Assembly: GCA_022482545.1 (NCBI GenBank)
Contig: JAKVOZ010000006.1
Coordinates: 1 to 64,000, forward strand
Source: Bacteroidales bacterium
GTDB taxonomy: Bacteria > Bacteroidota > Bacteroidia > Bacteroidales > P3
Reading direction: 5' to 3'
Length of the DNA stretch: 64,000 bases
The translations under genes were made by a program, and so were the position numbers. How positions within the stretch are numbered: the stretch's first letter is position 1; each line of letters starts with the position of its first letter. Under the pieces are notes generated by a model. That model did no database searches, was not told the origin of the DNA, and worked only from the letters and a program-made list of their open reading frames with translations. Positions 1 to 9,169 of the stretch are shown here, one piece after another.

Positions 1-768
1 ACAAATAACATAACAGATGTTTGGCTTTATGTTGATAATGAATTTCTTGGTGTTTATTCTTTACCAACAGATACAAATAAACCTCTTGTTATCCCTATTT
101 TAAAAGAAGGTAAGCATGTTATACAACTTCGTCCAGGAGTAAAATGGAATGGAATGGCAGCAACAAGAGAATATTATCGTTTCTATACTTATGAAAATGA
201 TACTGTTGATTTAGTTTCTGGTCAAACAATAACCATACCTACTCAAAATATAACTTACAACAATTATGCTACTTTTGCTATGGTTGATTTGTTTGAAGAC
301 ACTTACAATCATTTTCAAGATGATACGACATCTAAAAAAAGAAGAAAAATAACATCTAACAACTTACATATAATAAGTAATGATAGCGTAAAGTATGGAC
401 ATAGTTGTGGAGCAATGTATATGAATAGTGAAAGTTCTTCTTTTAAGATTTTAAGTAAAGATAGCATATCTTGTTCTAACCAAAATGCAATGATTCTTGA
501 ATTAGATTATCATTGCAATATTCCTTTTGAAGTAGGCGTTTATGGGAGAACATCTTCTTCTTCATCTCAACGCTCTTTTATTAGTTCAGTTAGACTTAAA
601 AGTAATGTAAATAACGGTTGGCAAAAAATATATATTATTCTTGGAAAATCATGGGGATTAATGAACTATCTACCTTTTCAATTATACTTTCAGCCATTCA
701 ATCCTGATAAGATTAGCAATGGTTTCGTTCATATTGATAACATAAAAATCGTACATTATCCAGAATAA
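1..768 (+). CDS. Hypothetical exported/envelope protein, 5' end outside window
   Basis: The frame is open from the first base to the TAA ending at 768, so the gene starts upstream and 255 codons are visible. I do not recognise the family. The first visible residues (DVWLYVDNEFLGVYSLP, then GKHVIQLRPG) look like a small beta-sandwich of the PEGA type, in which a short loop and a glycine turn precede a strand. The end (GFVHIDNIKIVHY) resembles the last strands of jelly-roll carbohydrate-binding modules. Both likenesses are pattern impressions only. No membrane segment or sorting domain follows. The next gene, a sugar-phosphate transferase, begins 13 bp downstream on the same strand, so the two are probably co-transcribed and may both serve surface polysaccharide. 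Confidence 0.7.
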   Translation, partial: TNNITDVWLYVDNEFLGVYSLPTDTNKPLVIPILKEGKHVIQLRPGVKWNGMAATREYYRFYTYENDTVDLVSGQTITIPTQNITYNNYATFAMVDLFEDTYNHFQDDTTSKKRRKITSNNLHIISNDSVKYGHSCGAMYMNSESSSFKILSKDSISCSNQNAMILELDYHCNIPFEVGVYGRTSSSSSQRSFISSVRLKSNVNNGWQKIYIILGKSWGLMNYLPFQLYFQPFNPDKISNGFVHIDNIKIVHYPE

Positions 769-781
769 AATTTGCTTAGTT

Positions 782-2206
782 ATGAATAAGAAGTTCCAAA
801 CAATCAAATATATAATATCTGATTTCTTATCCGCTTTAATTACGTGGGTAATATTTTTCATATTCCGAAAAATCACCATAGAAAATGGTAACTTTAATGA
901 TATTAATAAAGTATTTGATGATAACAATTTTTATCTTGGTATAATTTTTATTCCAGTTTTTTGGGTACTTCTTTATTGGATTCAAGGTTATTACTACAAC
1001 ATTTATAAGAAAGGAAGGCTTAAAGATTTAAGTCAAACAATGATAACAAGTCTTATTGGAGTTATTGCAATATTTTTTGCTTTTCTTCTTGATGATCATA
1101 TAGGTACTTACCGAAATTATTATCTTACTTTTGCTATCCTTTTTCTTATTCATTTCTCTCTAACATATATTCCACGATTTGTATTAACAACAATAACTGT
1201 TCATAAAGTTCATAATCACAAGATAGGGTTTCCAACTCTTATGATTATTAGTGATGAAGAAAAAGCACTACAATGTTATAATGAATTAAACAATCAAATA
1301 ATTAGTAGTGGAAATAAATTTGTCGGATACATTACATTAAACAATAATGTTGCATTAAAAAGTTTTGAAGGAAAGATTCCATTTCTTGGGAACATAAGCA
1401 ACCTATCTAATATCATTAATGAATATAATATTGAAGAAGTAGTTATTGTTTTAAAAGAACAAGATGAAAATCAAATATATAATATAATATTAAAGATTCA
1501 AGAGCCCCACATAGAAATGTTTATTCCTGCTGATAGAAAAGATTTATTAATAGGAAGTGTTAGGCTAACTGCAATCTTTCATACGCCATTGGTTCAAATT
1601 AGTCAGCAACCAATGGAAAATTGGGAGTTCTTCATCAAAAGAGTGTTTGATATAATAACATCTTTAATTGCAATGTTGATACTAAGTCCGGTATATATAG
1701 CAATTGCAATAATTGTTAAAACAACATCAAAAGGCAACATATTTTACAGACAAATAAGAATAGGCAAAAATGGCAAACCTTTCTATATGTATAAGTTCCG
1801 TTCAATGTATACTGATGCAGAAAAAAATGGTCCAATGCTTTCTAATGGCGATAATGATGATAGAATAACTCCATTTGGTCATTTTATGAGAAAAGTGCGT
1901 CTTGATGAAATACCACAATTTTATAATGTTCTTATTGGTAATATGAGTATGGTTGGATATAGACCTGAAAGAAAATATTTTATTGATAAGATTGTTGAAT
2001 TTGCTCCTGAATATAGATTATTATATAAAATAAAACCAGGTATGACTTCGTGGGGACAAGTTAAGTTTGGTTATGCTGACAAAGTTGAACAAATGGTTGA
2101 TAGGTTAAAATATGACTTATTATACTTAGAGAATATGTCTATGGCAACAGATATTAAGATTTTGCTTTATACTTTTATTATCATTTTGCAAGGTAGAGGC
2201 AAATAA
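782..2206 (+). CDS. Undecaprenyl-phosphate sugar-phosphate transferase (WcaJ/WbaP-like)
   Basis: A 474-residue polyprenyl glycosylphosphotransferase that would move a sugar-1-phosphate from a nucleotide sugar to undecaprenyl phosphate, starting capsule, exopolysaccharide or O-antigen units at the inner membrane. Several hydrophobic segments occupy roughly residues 5-145, followed by a soluble nucleotide-binding-like middle (about 150-270). The catalytic bacterial sugar transferase domain starts near residue 283 with KRVFDIITS and a long hydrophobic hairpin, then FYRQIRIGKNGKPF, YKFRSM, VRLDEIPQF, NMSMVGYRPE and KPGMTSWGQV, all hallmark blocks. The length fits the long, two-domain form. The sugar specificity cannot be read from the sequence. 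Confidence 0.93.
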   Translation: MNKKFQTIKYIISDFLSALITWVIFFIFRKITIENGNFNDINKVFDDNNFYLGIIFIPVFWVLLYWIQGYYYNIYKKGRLKDLSQTMITSLIGVIAIFFAFLLDDHIGTYRNYYLTFAILFLIHFSLTYIPRFVLTTITVHKVHNHKIGFPTLMIISDEEKALQCYNELNNQIISSGNKFVGYITLNNNVALKSFEGKIPFLGNISNLSNIINEYNIEEVVIVLKEQDENQIYNIILKIQEPHIEMFIPADRKDLLIGSVRLTAIFHTPLVQISQQPMENWEFFIKRVFDIITSLIAMLILSPVYIAIAIIVKTTSKGNIFYRQIRIGKNGKPFYMYKFRSMYTDAEKNGPMLSNGDNDDRITPFGHFMRKVRLDEIPQFYNVLIGNMSMVGYRPERKYFIDKIVEFAPEYRLLYKIKPGMTSWGQVKFGYADKVEQMVDRLKYDLLYLENMSMATDIKILLYTFIIILQGRGK

Positions 2207-2262
2207 AAAAATCTCAATTATTATTACATAACATCCTTTTTTTATTCTAATAAAATGAATTG

Positions 2263-2340
2263 CTATTCTAATGAAATAGTTCTTGATTATATTTTATTAT
2301 CTCTTTAATTTATTTCAATAAAACGAAGAGTTATTTTAAT
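2263..2340. repeat. Short AT-rich interspersed motif cluster
   Basis: This gap carries two units of a motif found in many intergenic gaps of the window: one like ATTCTAATGAAATAGTTCTT and one like CAATAAAACGAAGAGTTATT. Related units lie near 11680, 16600, 21910, 23460, 31080, 41000 and 48060. The rest of 2207-2394 holds nothing else recognisable. Confidence 0.5.
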
Positions 2341-2394
2341 GGCTTTTTTTCTTATAAAAATATTAAAAAAACAAAAAGTAAAATTAAAAAGTAT

Positions 2395-2402
2395 TACCTT
2401 TG
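2395..2402 (+). promoter_or_regulatory. Bacteroidota -7 promoter element for the sugar transporter
   Basis: TACCTTTG followed by CA matches TAnnTTTG, the -7 element of the primary sigma factor in Bacteroidota. It ends 33 bp before the ATG at 2436. It also rules out an in-frame TTG at 2400, which lies inside the promoter. Confidence 0.7.
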
Positions 2403-2435
2403 CAAATTATTAATTTTTTATTAGAACTAATCATT

Positions 2436-3683
2436 ATGAGAAAAAATAACTACATTTTTAGTTTGTCAATCATAGGCATATTATATTTTGTTTTTGGTTT
2501 TATAACATGGTTAAATAATCTTTTAATTCCATTTCTTAAAACTGCATGTCAACTTCCAGATAGTCAAGCATATTTAGTTACATTTGCTTTCTATATATCT
2601 TATTTCATCATGGCACTTCCTTCGTCTTGGATATTAAAAAAAACAGGTTTTGCAAAAGGAATGTCTCTTGGGCTAACCGTTATGGCTATGGGCTCAATAT
2701 TATTTATACCTGCTGCAAACGAAAGAAGTTACATTATGTTTTTAATAGGGTTGTTTGTTCAAGGGACTGGCTTAGCACTCTTGCAAACAGCAGCAAATCC
2801 TTATGTAACTATTCTTGGACCTATTGAAAGTGCTGCAAAGCGTATGTCTATTATGGGATTATTTAATAAGATTGCTGGTATTATTGGAATTTTTGTTTTA
2901 AGTAAAGCACTATTAAGTAATTTTGATGCAGTTACTTCTCATATTTCAAACACAAGTGGAGCAATTCAATTAGACGCTCTCAATCAATTAGCACAAAGAA
3001 TAATCACTCCATATATTGTTATAACAATAGGTTTAATTCTTCTTGCAGTTATGGTTTATCTTGCTAAACTTCCAGATGTTAATCCAGAAGAAACACAACA
3101 AGAAAAAAGCAATAAAACAACATTATTTCAATATCCCTATCTTCTTCTTGGTATATTAGCATTGTTTCTTTATGAAGGAGTAGAAGTTATGGCAATAGAT
3201 ACATTGGTTCCTTATAGCAAAAGTATAGGATTACCTGATTATATTTATTCAAGAATAGGAACATTTTCTCTTGCTGCTCTAATGGTTGGATATTGTTGTG
3301 GTATAGCATTAATACCTAAATATATTTCTCAACAAAAAGCATTAACTGTTTGTTCCGTATTAAGTCTTATCTTTTCAGTATTAGCATTGAGTTGTAGTGG
3401 AGTTACTTCTCTTGTATTCTTAATACTTTTGTCTTTTAGTAATTCTCTTATGTGGCCTGCAATATGGGCACTTGCAATAGACAAACTTGGACATCATACT
3501 TCGGTTGCTTCTGCTTTACTTATTATGGCGATAGTTGGTGGAGCATTAATACCTTTGCTTTATGGCTATTTAGCAACAATCTGGGATAATCGTCAAATAC
3601 CATATTTCTTATTCTTACCATGTTATCTTTATATTGCTTATTACTCAATATGGGGATGCAAAGTAGGTAAAAAACAAGACTAA
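2436..3683 (+). CDS. MFS sugar permease, FucP/GluP type
   Basis: A 415-residue major facilitator with about twelve membrane helices. The opening [18 protein letters not shown] is diagnostic of the L-fucose:proton symporter / glucose-galactose transporter group, as is [19 protein letters not shown] around residues 105-125. It would import a hexose or deoxyhexose with protons. I start it at ATG 2436 because the frame's upstream TTG (2400) overlaps the -7 promoter element. ClpX begins 2 bp after the stop, so the transporter and clpX appear to share a transcript. The actual substrate is not decidable. Confidence 0.88.
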   Translation: MRKNNYIFSLSIIGILYFVFGFITWLNNLLIPFLKTACQLPDSQAYLVTFAFYISYFIMALPSSWILKKTGFAKGMSLGLTVMAMGSILFIPAANERSYIMFLIGLFVQGTGLALLQTAANPYVTILGPIESAAKRMSIMGLFNKIAGIIGIFVLSKALLSNFDAVTSHISNTSGAIQLDALNQLAQRIITPYIVITIGLILLAVMVYLAKLPDVNPEETQQEKSNKTTLFQYPYLLLGILALFLYEGVEVMAIDTLVPYSKSIGLPDYIYSRIGTFSLAALMVGYCCGIALIPKYISQQKALTVCSVLSLIFSVLALSCSGVTSLVFLILLSFSNSLMWPAIWALAIDKLGHHTSVASALLIMAIVGGALIPLLYGYLATIWDNRQIPYFLFLPCYLYIAYYSIWGCKVGKKQD

Positions 3684-3685
3684 AA

Positions 3686-4936
3686 ATGAAAGAAAAAATA
3701 AAAGAACATTGTATATATTGCGGAAAAACAGAAGATGAAGTAGATTTTTTCATACCATCTGCTGTTAATGGATTAGGCATTTGCGATAAATGTAGCAAAG
3801 CAATAAATGATTTAATAGGTCAAAAGGACATTGAAGAAAATCAAAAACAAGTTGATGCTCTTGAAATAAAGACTCCAAAAGAAATTCACACATATCTCAA
3901 TCAATATGTTATAGGACAAGAAAGGGCAAAGAAAGTTTTGTCTGTTGCAGTATATAATCACTATAAAAGACTTAAATATTACGCAAAACATATAGAGAAA
4001 AAAAATGATGTTATTCTTGATAAAAGTAACATTATCATTGCAGGAGAAACAGGAACCGGCAAAACATTGCTTGCAAAAACAATAGCAAATCTTTTAAATG
4101 TACCTTTTTGTATTTGTGATGCGACAGTATTAACAGAAGCTGGCTATGTTGGAGAAGATGTTGAAACAATATTAACTCGTCTTTTGCAAAATGCAGACTA
4201 CAATGTTGATAAAGCACAAAGAGGTATTGTATTTATTGATGAGATTGACAAGATTGCAAGAAAAAGTGATAATCCTTCCATAACAAGAGATGTTAGTGGA
4301 GAAGGCGTTCAGCAAGCTCTTTTGAAATTACTTGAAGGAACTATTGTTAATGTGCCACCACAAGGAGGAAGAAAACACCCTGAACAGAAATATATTCAAG
4401 TTGATACAAAAAATATATTGTTTATTGCAGCAGGTGCTTTTGATGGTATGGATAGAATAATATCTGCACGATTAAATTCTAATGCAATTGGTTTTACAGA
4501 GAGTTTAAACAGAGACAATATTGACAAAAAAGATATGCTAAAATACATTCAACCTCAAGATTTAAAAAAGTTTGGACTTATTCCTGAACTTATTGGTAGA
4601 TTTCCTGTATTAACATATCTTGATAATCTTGATAGGAAAGCGTTAAAAATGATTTTGACAGAACCAAAAAATGCAATAACAAAACAATATAAGAAACTAT
4701 TTGACCTTGATAACAAAAAACTTATCTTTGATGATGATTGTTTGGATTATATTGTTGATTTGGCAATAGAATATTCTGTTGGAGCAAGAGGATTGAGAGG
4801 AATATTAGAACAAATAATGATAGATTTGATGTACTCTATTCCCGAAGAAAAAGATATGAAAGAAGTAAGGATAACAAAAGAGTATGCAAAAAAAGCAATA
4901 GATATAAAAGGTCTTGCTGCTATTAAAGAAAATTAA
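3686..4936 (+). CDS. clpX: ClpX, ATPase subunit of the ClpXP protease
   Basis: A 416-residue AAA+ unfoldase that feeds tagged proteins to ClpP. The N-terminal zinc-binding domain has C9, C12, C33 and C36. Walker A is GETGTGKT at 120-127, Walker B is in [11 protein letters not shown], and the loop SNAIGF carries the IGF tripeptide that docks on ClpP, so this is a protease partner rather than a stand-alone unfoldase. Length is normal. It lies 2 bp after a sugar transporter and 18 bp before a DUF4294 gene. No clpP is adjacent, unlike the common tig-clpP-clpX order, so the protease subunit must be elsewhere. Confidence 0.97.
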   Translation: MKEKIKEHCIYCGKTEDEVDFFIPSAVNGLGICDKCSKAINDLIGQKDIEENQKQVDALEIKTPKEIHTYLNQYVIGQERAKKVLSVAVYNHYKRLKYYAKHIEKKNDVILDKSNIIIAGETGTGKTLLAKTIANLLNVPFCICDATVLTEAGYVGEDVETILTRLLQNADYNVDKAQRGIVFIDEIDKIARKSDNPSITRDVSGEGVQQALLKLLEGTIVNVPPQGGRKHPEQKYIQVDTKNILFIAAGAFDGMDRIISARLNSNAIGFTESLNRDNIDKKDMLKYIQPQDLKKFGLIPELIGRFPVLTYLDNLDRKALKMILTEPKNAITKQYKKLFDLDNKKLIFDDDCLDYIVDLAIEYSVGARGLRGILEQIMIDLMYSIPEEKDMKEVRITKEYAKKAIDIKGLAAIKEN

Positions 4937-4954
4937 TATAAAAAATAATAAAAG

Positions 4955-5542
4955 ATGAAAAAGATAATTTGTTTAACATTAATGATATTTATTTCTGTTA
5001 TTGCTTTTTCTCAAAACAAAGGTGGAATAACAGTTTTTGGTACAATTTACAATGGAGATACAATTCCTGTTGCTTATCTTGAACCAATAAGAGTTGTTGG
5101 ATACATCTGTCCATTAACGCCAGAAGAAATAAGAAGCAACTCCAAACTTATAAGAGATGTAAAAAAAACATACCCTTATGCTAAACAAATTCAGCAACTA
5201 CTCAATAATTATCTTTATATGATGAGCAACTGTCAAAATGATAGTCAAAAAGAAAAAATAAAAAAGACGGCTGCTAACGATATTGACAACAAGTTTTCTG
5301 GTAAAATCAAAAAACTAAGCAAAAAACAAGGCAAGATATTATCAAAACTTATTTATCGTCAAACAGGAAGGAGTTCTTATAGTTTGATGAAAGATTTTAT
5401 GAGTGGATTTAAAGCATCTTTTTATAAGACAGCAACAAAGACAATGGGCATTAATCTTAATGATAATTTTGAGCCTCAAAACGACTATGAAGATAGAATG
5501 ATTGAAAGAATAATCTCTGGCATAGAAAACGGCAAACTATAA
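4955..5542 (+). CDS. DUF4294 family exported protein
   Basis: A 195-residue protein with an N-terminal signal peptide (MKKIICLTLMIFISVIAFSQ, cleavage likely near residue 20). The stretch VFGTIYNGDTIPVAYLEPIRVVG matches my memory of the DUF4294 family, found in Bacteroidota and of unknown role. The C-terminal half is lysine-rich and probably helical. It sits between clpX and an NlpC/P60 cell-wall hydrolase, with 4 bp to the latter, so an envelope or periplasmic role is likely but unproven. Confidence 0.75.
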   Translation: MKKIICLTLMIFISVIAFSQNKGGITVFGTIYNGDTIPVAYLEPIRVVGYICPLTPEEIRSNSKLIRDVKKTYPYAKQIQQLLNNYLYMMSNCQNDSQKEKIKKTAANDIDNKFSGKIKKLSKKQGKILSKLIYRQTGRSSYSLMKDFMSGFKASFYKTATKTMGINLNDNFEPQNDYEDRMIERIISGIENGKL

Positions 5543-5546
5543 AATT

Positions 5547-6344
5547 ATGTATGGTTATTGTTATATCGGAGTGGTGCCAATAAGAAAAGATAGTAATTCT
5601 TATTGCGAACAAGTATCTCAATTATTGTTTGGTGATATTGTTAGTATAGAAAAAGAAGAGAATGGTTGGTTGTTGATAAAGACAATAGAAGATAATTATG
5701 AAGGATTTGTTGATAAAAGAAATTTAATAGTCTTTTCACAAGAAGATAATCAAGAGTTATTTGCAAAAAACGAAGAGTTAGTGAAAAATTACAGCGTTTT
5801 TTTAACATGCTCTTTACTATCTAATATTGAGATGATTAAAAACAATAAAAAAACTCTTATTCCAATACCTTTTTGTTCAAAAATTATAGGAAAAACATAC
5901 TCAATAAATGATACTACATTCACAATTGATGATAATCATTTAACAAAGAAACTATCTTTTAACTTAATTAACCTTGAAAAGATTGCCAAAACATATCTTA
6001 ACTGTCCTTATCAATGGGGTGGAAAGAGTGTTTTTGGTATTGATTGCTCTGGTTTTACTCAAAATGTATTTCGTTTTTTTGATATATACCTAAATAGAGA
6101 TGCATCACAACAAGCCTTGCAAGGAAAAACTATTGAAAATATTAATGATATTCAAACAGGAGATTTGTGTTTTTTTGATAATAAAAACAAACATATTACT
6201 CATGTTGGAATTTATCTTAAAAATAATATGATAATTCATTCAAGTGGAAGAGTAAGAATAGATACTATTGACACAAAAGGAATATTTGACAAAGAAAACA
6301 ATGAATATTCTCATTCACTTTGTTTAATAAAAAGAATGTTGTAG
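5547..6344 (+). CDS. NlpC/P60 (C40) cell-wall hydrolase with N-terminal SH3-like domain
   Basis: A 265-residue peptidase of the NlpC/P60 group, which cuts gamma-D-Glu-diamino acid bonds in peptidoglycan stem peptides or free muropeptides. The first 70 residues look like an SH3b domain (GDIVSIEKEENGWLLIKT, then GFVDKRNLI). The catalytic domain has C167 in DCSGF, H219 in HVGIYL and H231 in IIHSSG, the expected Cys-His-His set. I see no signal peptide, which suggests a cytoplasmic role in muropeptide recycling, like the YkfC-type enzymes, but that is inference. The next gene starts 2 bp after the stop. Confidence 0.9.
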   Translation: MYGYCYIGVVPIRKDSNSYCEQVSQLLFGDIVSIEKEENGWLLIKTIEDNYEGFVDKRNLIVFSQEDNQELFAKNEELVKNYSVFLTCSLLSNIEMIKNNKKTLIPIPFCSKIIGKTYSINDTTFTIDDNHLTKKLSFNLINLEKIAKTYLNCPYQWGGKSVFGIDCSGFTQNVFRFFDIYLNRDASQQALQGKTIENINDIQTGDLCFFDNKNKHITHVGIYLKNNMIIHSSGRVRIDTIDTKGIFDKENNEYSHSLCLIKRML

Positions 6345-6346
6345 TT

Positions 6347-7348
6347 ATGAATGTGTATAAACTCTTAAAAATAAATAGAATAATAAAGAGTAATAGAATA
6401 AAACTCTTAGGAATATTAATGCTACATATATTAAAAAAAAGATATTTTGGTGTGTTTCTTGACCCTATCATAGCTTGCAATTTGCAATGTAAGATGTGTT
6501 ATTTTTCTGATGAGAATAAAAGAAAAGAACTTAATGGAAAATTTTCTTTTAATGATTTAGAAAAGATAGCCGATAAGTTCTTTCCATTTGCTATCAAACT
6601 TCAAATAGGTTGTGGTGCAGAACCAACAATGTATGACAATAATTTGGATATAATAAAGAAAGCAAAAGAAAAACATGTCCCATACATATCAATGACAACT
6701 AACGGAAACATTCTTAAAGAAAATGATTTAGAAGAATATATTCAAAATGGACTTGATGAAATAACTATTTCTTTGCATGGAGTTAATAAAACAACTTATG
6801 AAGAATTAATGACTAATGCTTGCTATGAAACATTTCTTGATACGCTTTGCTTTATTACTAAACTAAAACAAAAATATCCTGCTTTTAAAGTAAGAATAAA
6901 CTACACGATGAATAGTTTGAATATTATGGAGTTAAAAGATTTTTTCAATAAACTTGGCTCCTACTCTATTGATATATTACAACTACGACCAATAACAATC
7001 TTAGGCAATACTCAATACAATGATTTCTCTTGGAAGAAGATTATTGACAACTACGATTCTACTATTGGTTTTTTAAAAAAAGAAGCAAAAACGCGAGATA
7101 TAACTATTATTTGTCCAAGCAAAGAAGATTTATTGAAAGAAAAGAATAATGAAAGTATGATTTTTGATTATACATATGTTTATATCTCACCAAAAGAAAT
7201 ATGGCAAAAAGATTTTTCTTTAAATGATGATGATTTTCGTTCTTATTGTAAGAAACACAAATATATTAAACAGATAATAAAGAAACTATTCTCAAAAAAT
7301 CTCACCTCAAAAGAAAAAAGTAAACTTAATTATGAAATTAATATTTAA
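6347..7348 (+). CDS. Radical SAM protein of unknown substrate
   Basis: A 333-residue radical S-adenosylmethionine enzyme. The iron-sulfur motif CxxxCxxC is at C44, C48 and C51 (IACNLQCKMCYF), followed by a glycine-rich SAM region (QIGCGAEPTMYD) and the strand ITISLHG, all in the normal order. The fold resembles MoaA/SPASM proteins, but the C-terminus lacks the cysteine cluster for extra Fe-S centres, with only one late cysteine near SYCKKHK. I start it at ATG 6347, because the in-frame TTG at 6320 would overlap the previous gene. The substrate is unknown. Its position after an NlpC/P60 hydrolase gives no clear hint. Confidence 0.85.
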   Translation: MNVYKLLKINRIIKSNRIKLLGILMLHILKKRYFGVFLDPIIACNLQCKMCYFSDENKRKELNGKFSFNDLEKIADKFFPFAIKLQIGCGAEPTMYDNNLDIIKKAKEKHVPYISMTTNGNILKENDLEEYIQNGLDEITISLHGVNKTTYEELMTNACYETFLDTLCFITKLKQKYPAFKVRINYTMNSLNIMELKDFFNKLGSYSIDILQLRPITILGNTQYNDFSWKKIIDNYDSTIGFLKKEAKTRDITIICPSKEDLLKEKNNESMIFDYTYVYISPKEIWQKDFSLNDDDFRSYCKKHKYIKQIIKKLFSKNLTSKEKSKLNYEINI

Positions 7349-7388
7349 AAAATATAATTAAAATTTGATTAAATCATATAAATTTTCG

Positions 7389-7396
7389 TATTTTTG
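7389..7396 (+). promoter_or_regulatory. Promoter for rnfA
   Basis: TATTTTTG (-7) is preceded, with 21 bp between, by TTTG at 7364-7367 (-33). This is the full Bacteroidota promoter layout. The start codon follows at 7420. Confidence 0.72.
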
Positions 7397-7419
7397 CAAA
7401 TTATAAAAACAGTAAAACT

Positions 7420-7998
7420 ATGTTGTATATAAATATTCTTATAGTAACAATATTCGTAAGTAATGTTGTTTTAGCACAATTCTTGGGTATATGTCCATTT
7501 CTTGGAGTATCCAATAAAGTAAGTACTGCAACAGGAATGGGATTAGCAGTAATTTTTGTTATGACTCTATCAACTCTTGTTACATATCTTCTTCAAATTT
7601 ATGTATTAAATCCATTGCATTTAGAGTTTTTGCAAACAATTATGTTTATTCTTGTTATTGCAGCATTAGTTCAAATGGTTGAAATAATATTAAAAAAGAT
7701 TTCTCCTGCTCTTTACCAAGCCTTAGGAGTATTTCTTCCACTTATAACAACAAATTGTGCTGTTCTTGGTATAGCTATTCTTGTTATTCAAAAAGATTTC
7801 AGTTTAGTTGCAGGACTTGTTTATACTATTGGTATAGCAGTAGGATTCACTCTTGCACTTGTTCTTTTTGCTGGAATAAGAGAAAGATTAGACCTTGTTG
7901 AAATGCCAAAAGGAATAAAAGGAATGCCTATTGCTCTTATAACAGCAGGTATTCTTGCTATGGCTTTTATGGGATTTGCTGGTCTTGCTAAGATTTAA
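7420..7998 (+). CDS. rnfA: RnfA/RsxA, ion-translocating electron transport complex subunit A
   Basis: A 192-residue integral membrane protein with about six helices. It follows RnfA closely along its length: FLGICPFLGVS near the start, MGLAVIFVMTLSTLVTYLLQ, FLPLITTNCAVLGIAIL in the middle, LFAGIRERLDLVEMPKG, and ALITAGILAMAFMGFAGL at the end. RnfA belongs to the Rnf complex, which couples ferredoxin:NAD electron transfer to pumping of Na+ or H+. In most genomes rnfA ends an rnfBCDGEA operon. Here it has its own promoter, a radical SAM gene upstream and an unknown gene downstream, so it has been separated from the other subunits. RnfA rather than NqrE is favoured by the sequence blocks listed. 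Confidence 0.93.
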   Translation: MLYINILIVTIFVSNVVLAQFLGICPFLGVSNKVSTATGMGLAVIFVMTLSTLVTYLLQIYVLNPLHLEFLQTIMFILVIAALVQMVEIILKKISPALYQALGVFLPLITTNCAVLGIAILVIQKDFSLVAGLVYTIGIAVGFTLALVLFAGIRERLDLVEMPKGIKGMPIALITAGILAMAFMGFAGLAKI

Positions 7999-8027
7999 TA
8001 ACAAAGAACAAAAAAAACATTTTATTA

Positions 8028-8390
8028 ATGATAGATAAACAAGTAAACAAACAATTAGTTAAAAGTCTTAAAGATAAGAAAAGAAAACCTTCATGGTTCG
8101 CTCGTCATAGCAGAAAAAAACTTATTGAAAAGATAATAGAAAGTTTGCAAGAGTTTAATGTTGTTCATGCTTGGGCACATAAAGAATTTGTATCTGCAAT
8201 AGAAAAGAAACCTAAAACTATTGTTGTTTATGTTGAATTTAAACCTTCTTCTGATGAAGGCTTAGCAAACACTCTTGACCTTGAAATGGATAAAAGATTT
8301 ACTAAAATTAAAGTTAATATCATTGAAGTTAAATCTTTATTACCTTCTATTAAGGAAAGCGTATTTAATGAAGTTGATGCAATAATATAA
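8028..8390 (+). CDS. Hypothetical small basic protein
   Basis: A 120-residue protein that I do not recognise. The first 35 residues are strongly basic (KSLKDKKRKPSWFARHSRKK). The rest alternates predicted helices with two strand-like stretches (TIVVYVEF and KIKVNIIEV), suggesting a compact alpha/beta domain. There is no signal peptide or membrane segment. It lies 29 bp after rnfA and only 2 bp before a glycosyltransferase, so it is probably translated from the same mRNA as both. Confidence 0.7.
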   Translation: MIDKQVNKQLVKSLKDKKRKPSWFARHSRKKLIEKIIESLQEFNVVHAWAHKEFVSAIEKKPKTIVVYVEFKPSSDEGLANTLDLEMDKRFTKIKVNIIEVKSLLPSIKESVFNEVDAII

Positions 8391-8392
8391 TT

Positions 8393-9169
8393 ATGCAAAT
8401 AAGTTGTGTTATTATCACTTTCAATGAAGAAAAGAATATCTTACGTTGTCTTAATTCTTTGAAAGATATTGTTGATGAAATAATCGTTATTGATAGTTTT
8501 TCAACAGATAACACAGAAAATATTGTTAAAAGTTTTCCTAATATACGTTTTGTTCAAAATAAATGGAGCGATTATTCTACACAAAAAAACTTTGGCAATA
8601 ATTTAGCAAAATATGATTATATACTTTCTATTGATGCTGATGAAGAATTATCAAAAGAATTGCAAGAATCTTTATTAAAGATAAAAGAAACAAATAAAGA
8701 TGAACAAAATATATTCGCATTTAATCGTAGAAACAATTATTGCGGATATTGGATAAAGCATTGTGGGTGGTATCCTGATAAAAAAATTAGATTATTTAAT
8801 AGAAAATATACTCATTGGTATGGTGATATTCATGAATATCTTGTTTTTAATACACCACAAACAAATATCTTACATCTCAAAGGTGATTTATTACACTACT
8901 CTTATTATTCCATTTCAGAACATATTGCTCAAATAGATAAATTTACCACTTTAACTGCTAAGAATTACAAAAACAAATCAAAACAAATTAGTTTTATTAA
9001 AATGTATTTTGCTGTTAAATGGAAATTTATTAGAGATTATATATTCAAACTTGGATTCTTAGATGGCAAATATGGTTATCAAATATGTAAATTGTCTTCC
9101 ATTGCTACTATGATTAAATATATTAAGATTAATGAGAACATTAGACACAAAAACAATTGCAATAAGTAG
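8393..9169 (+). CDS. Family 2 glycosyltransferase, LPS core type (WaaE/KdtX-like)
   Basis: A 258-residue GT2 enzyme of the GT-A fold. It opens with ISCVIITFNEEKNILRCLNSL, followed by IIVIDSFSTDNT and the metal-binding stretch LSIDADEEL. The later block KKIRLFNRKYTHWYGDIHEYL is typical of the WaaE/KdtX group, which adds a glucose-like sugar to the inner core of lipopolysaccharide. No membrane helix is evident. Its 3' end overlaps the next gene (a GT9 enzyme) by 38 bp, which ties the two together in one surface-glycan step. The exact sugar is not readable. Confidence 0.9.
   Translation: MQISCVIITFNEEKNILRCLNSLKDIVDEIIVIDSFSTDNTENIVKSFPNIRFVQNKWSDYSTQKNFGNNLAKYDYILSIDADEELSKELQESLLKIKETNKDEQNIFAFNRRNNYCGYWIKHCGWYPDKKIRLFNRKYTHWYGDIHEYLVFNTPQTNILHLKGDLLHYSYYSISEHIAQIDKFTTLTAKNYKNKSKQISFIKMYFAVKWKFIRDYIFKLGFLDGKYGYQICKLSSIATMIKYIKINENIRHKNNCNK

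Noticed and set aside
7420-7998. NqrE of the sodium-pumping NADH:quinone reductase
   Set aside because: RnfA and NqrE are homologous, but the length and blocks such as TTNCAVLG and ALITAGILAMAFMGFAGL follow RnfA more closely.
8028-8390. Nucleotidyltransferase of the MNT (toxin-antitoxin) group
   Set aside because: The general alpha/beta pattern is suggestive, but the GSxxxG and acidic motifs are missing and there is no HEPN partner.
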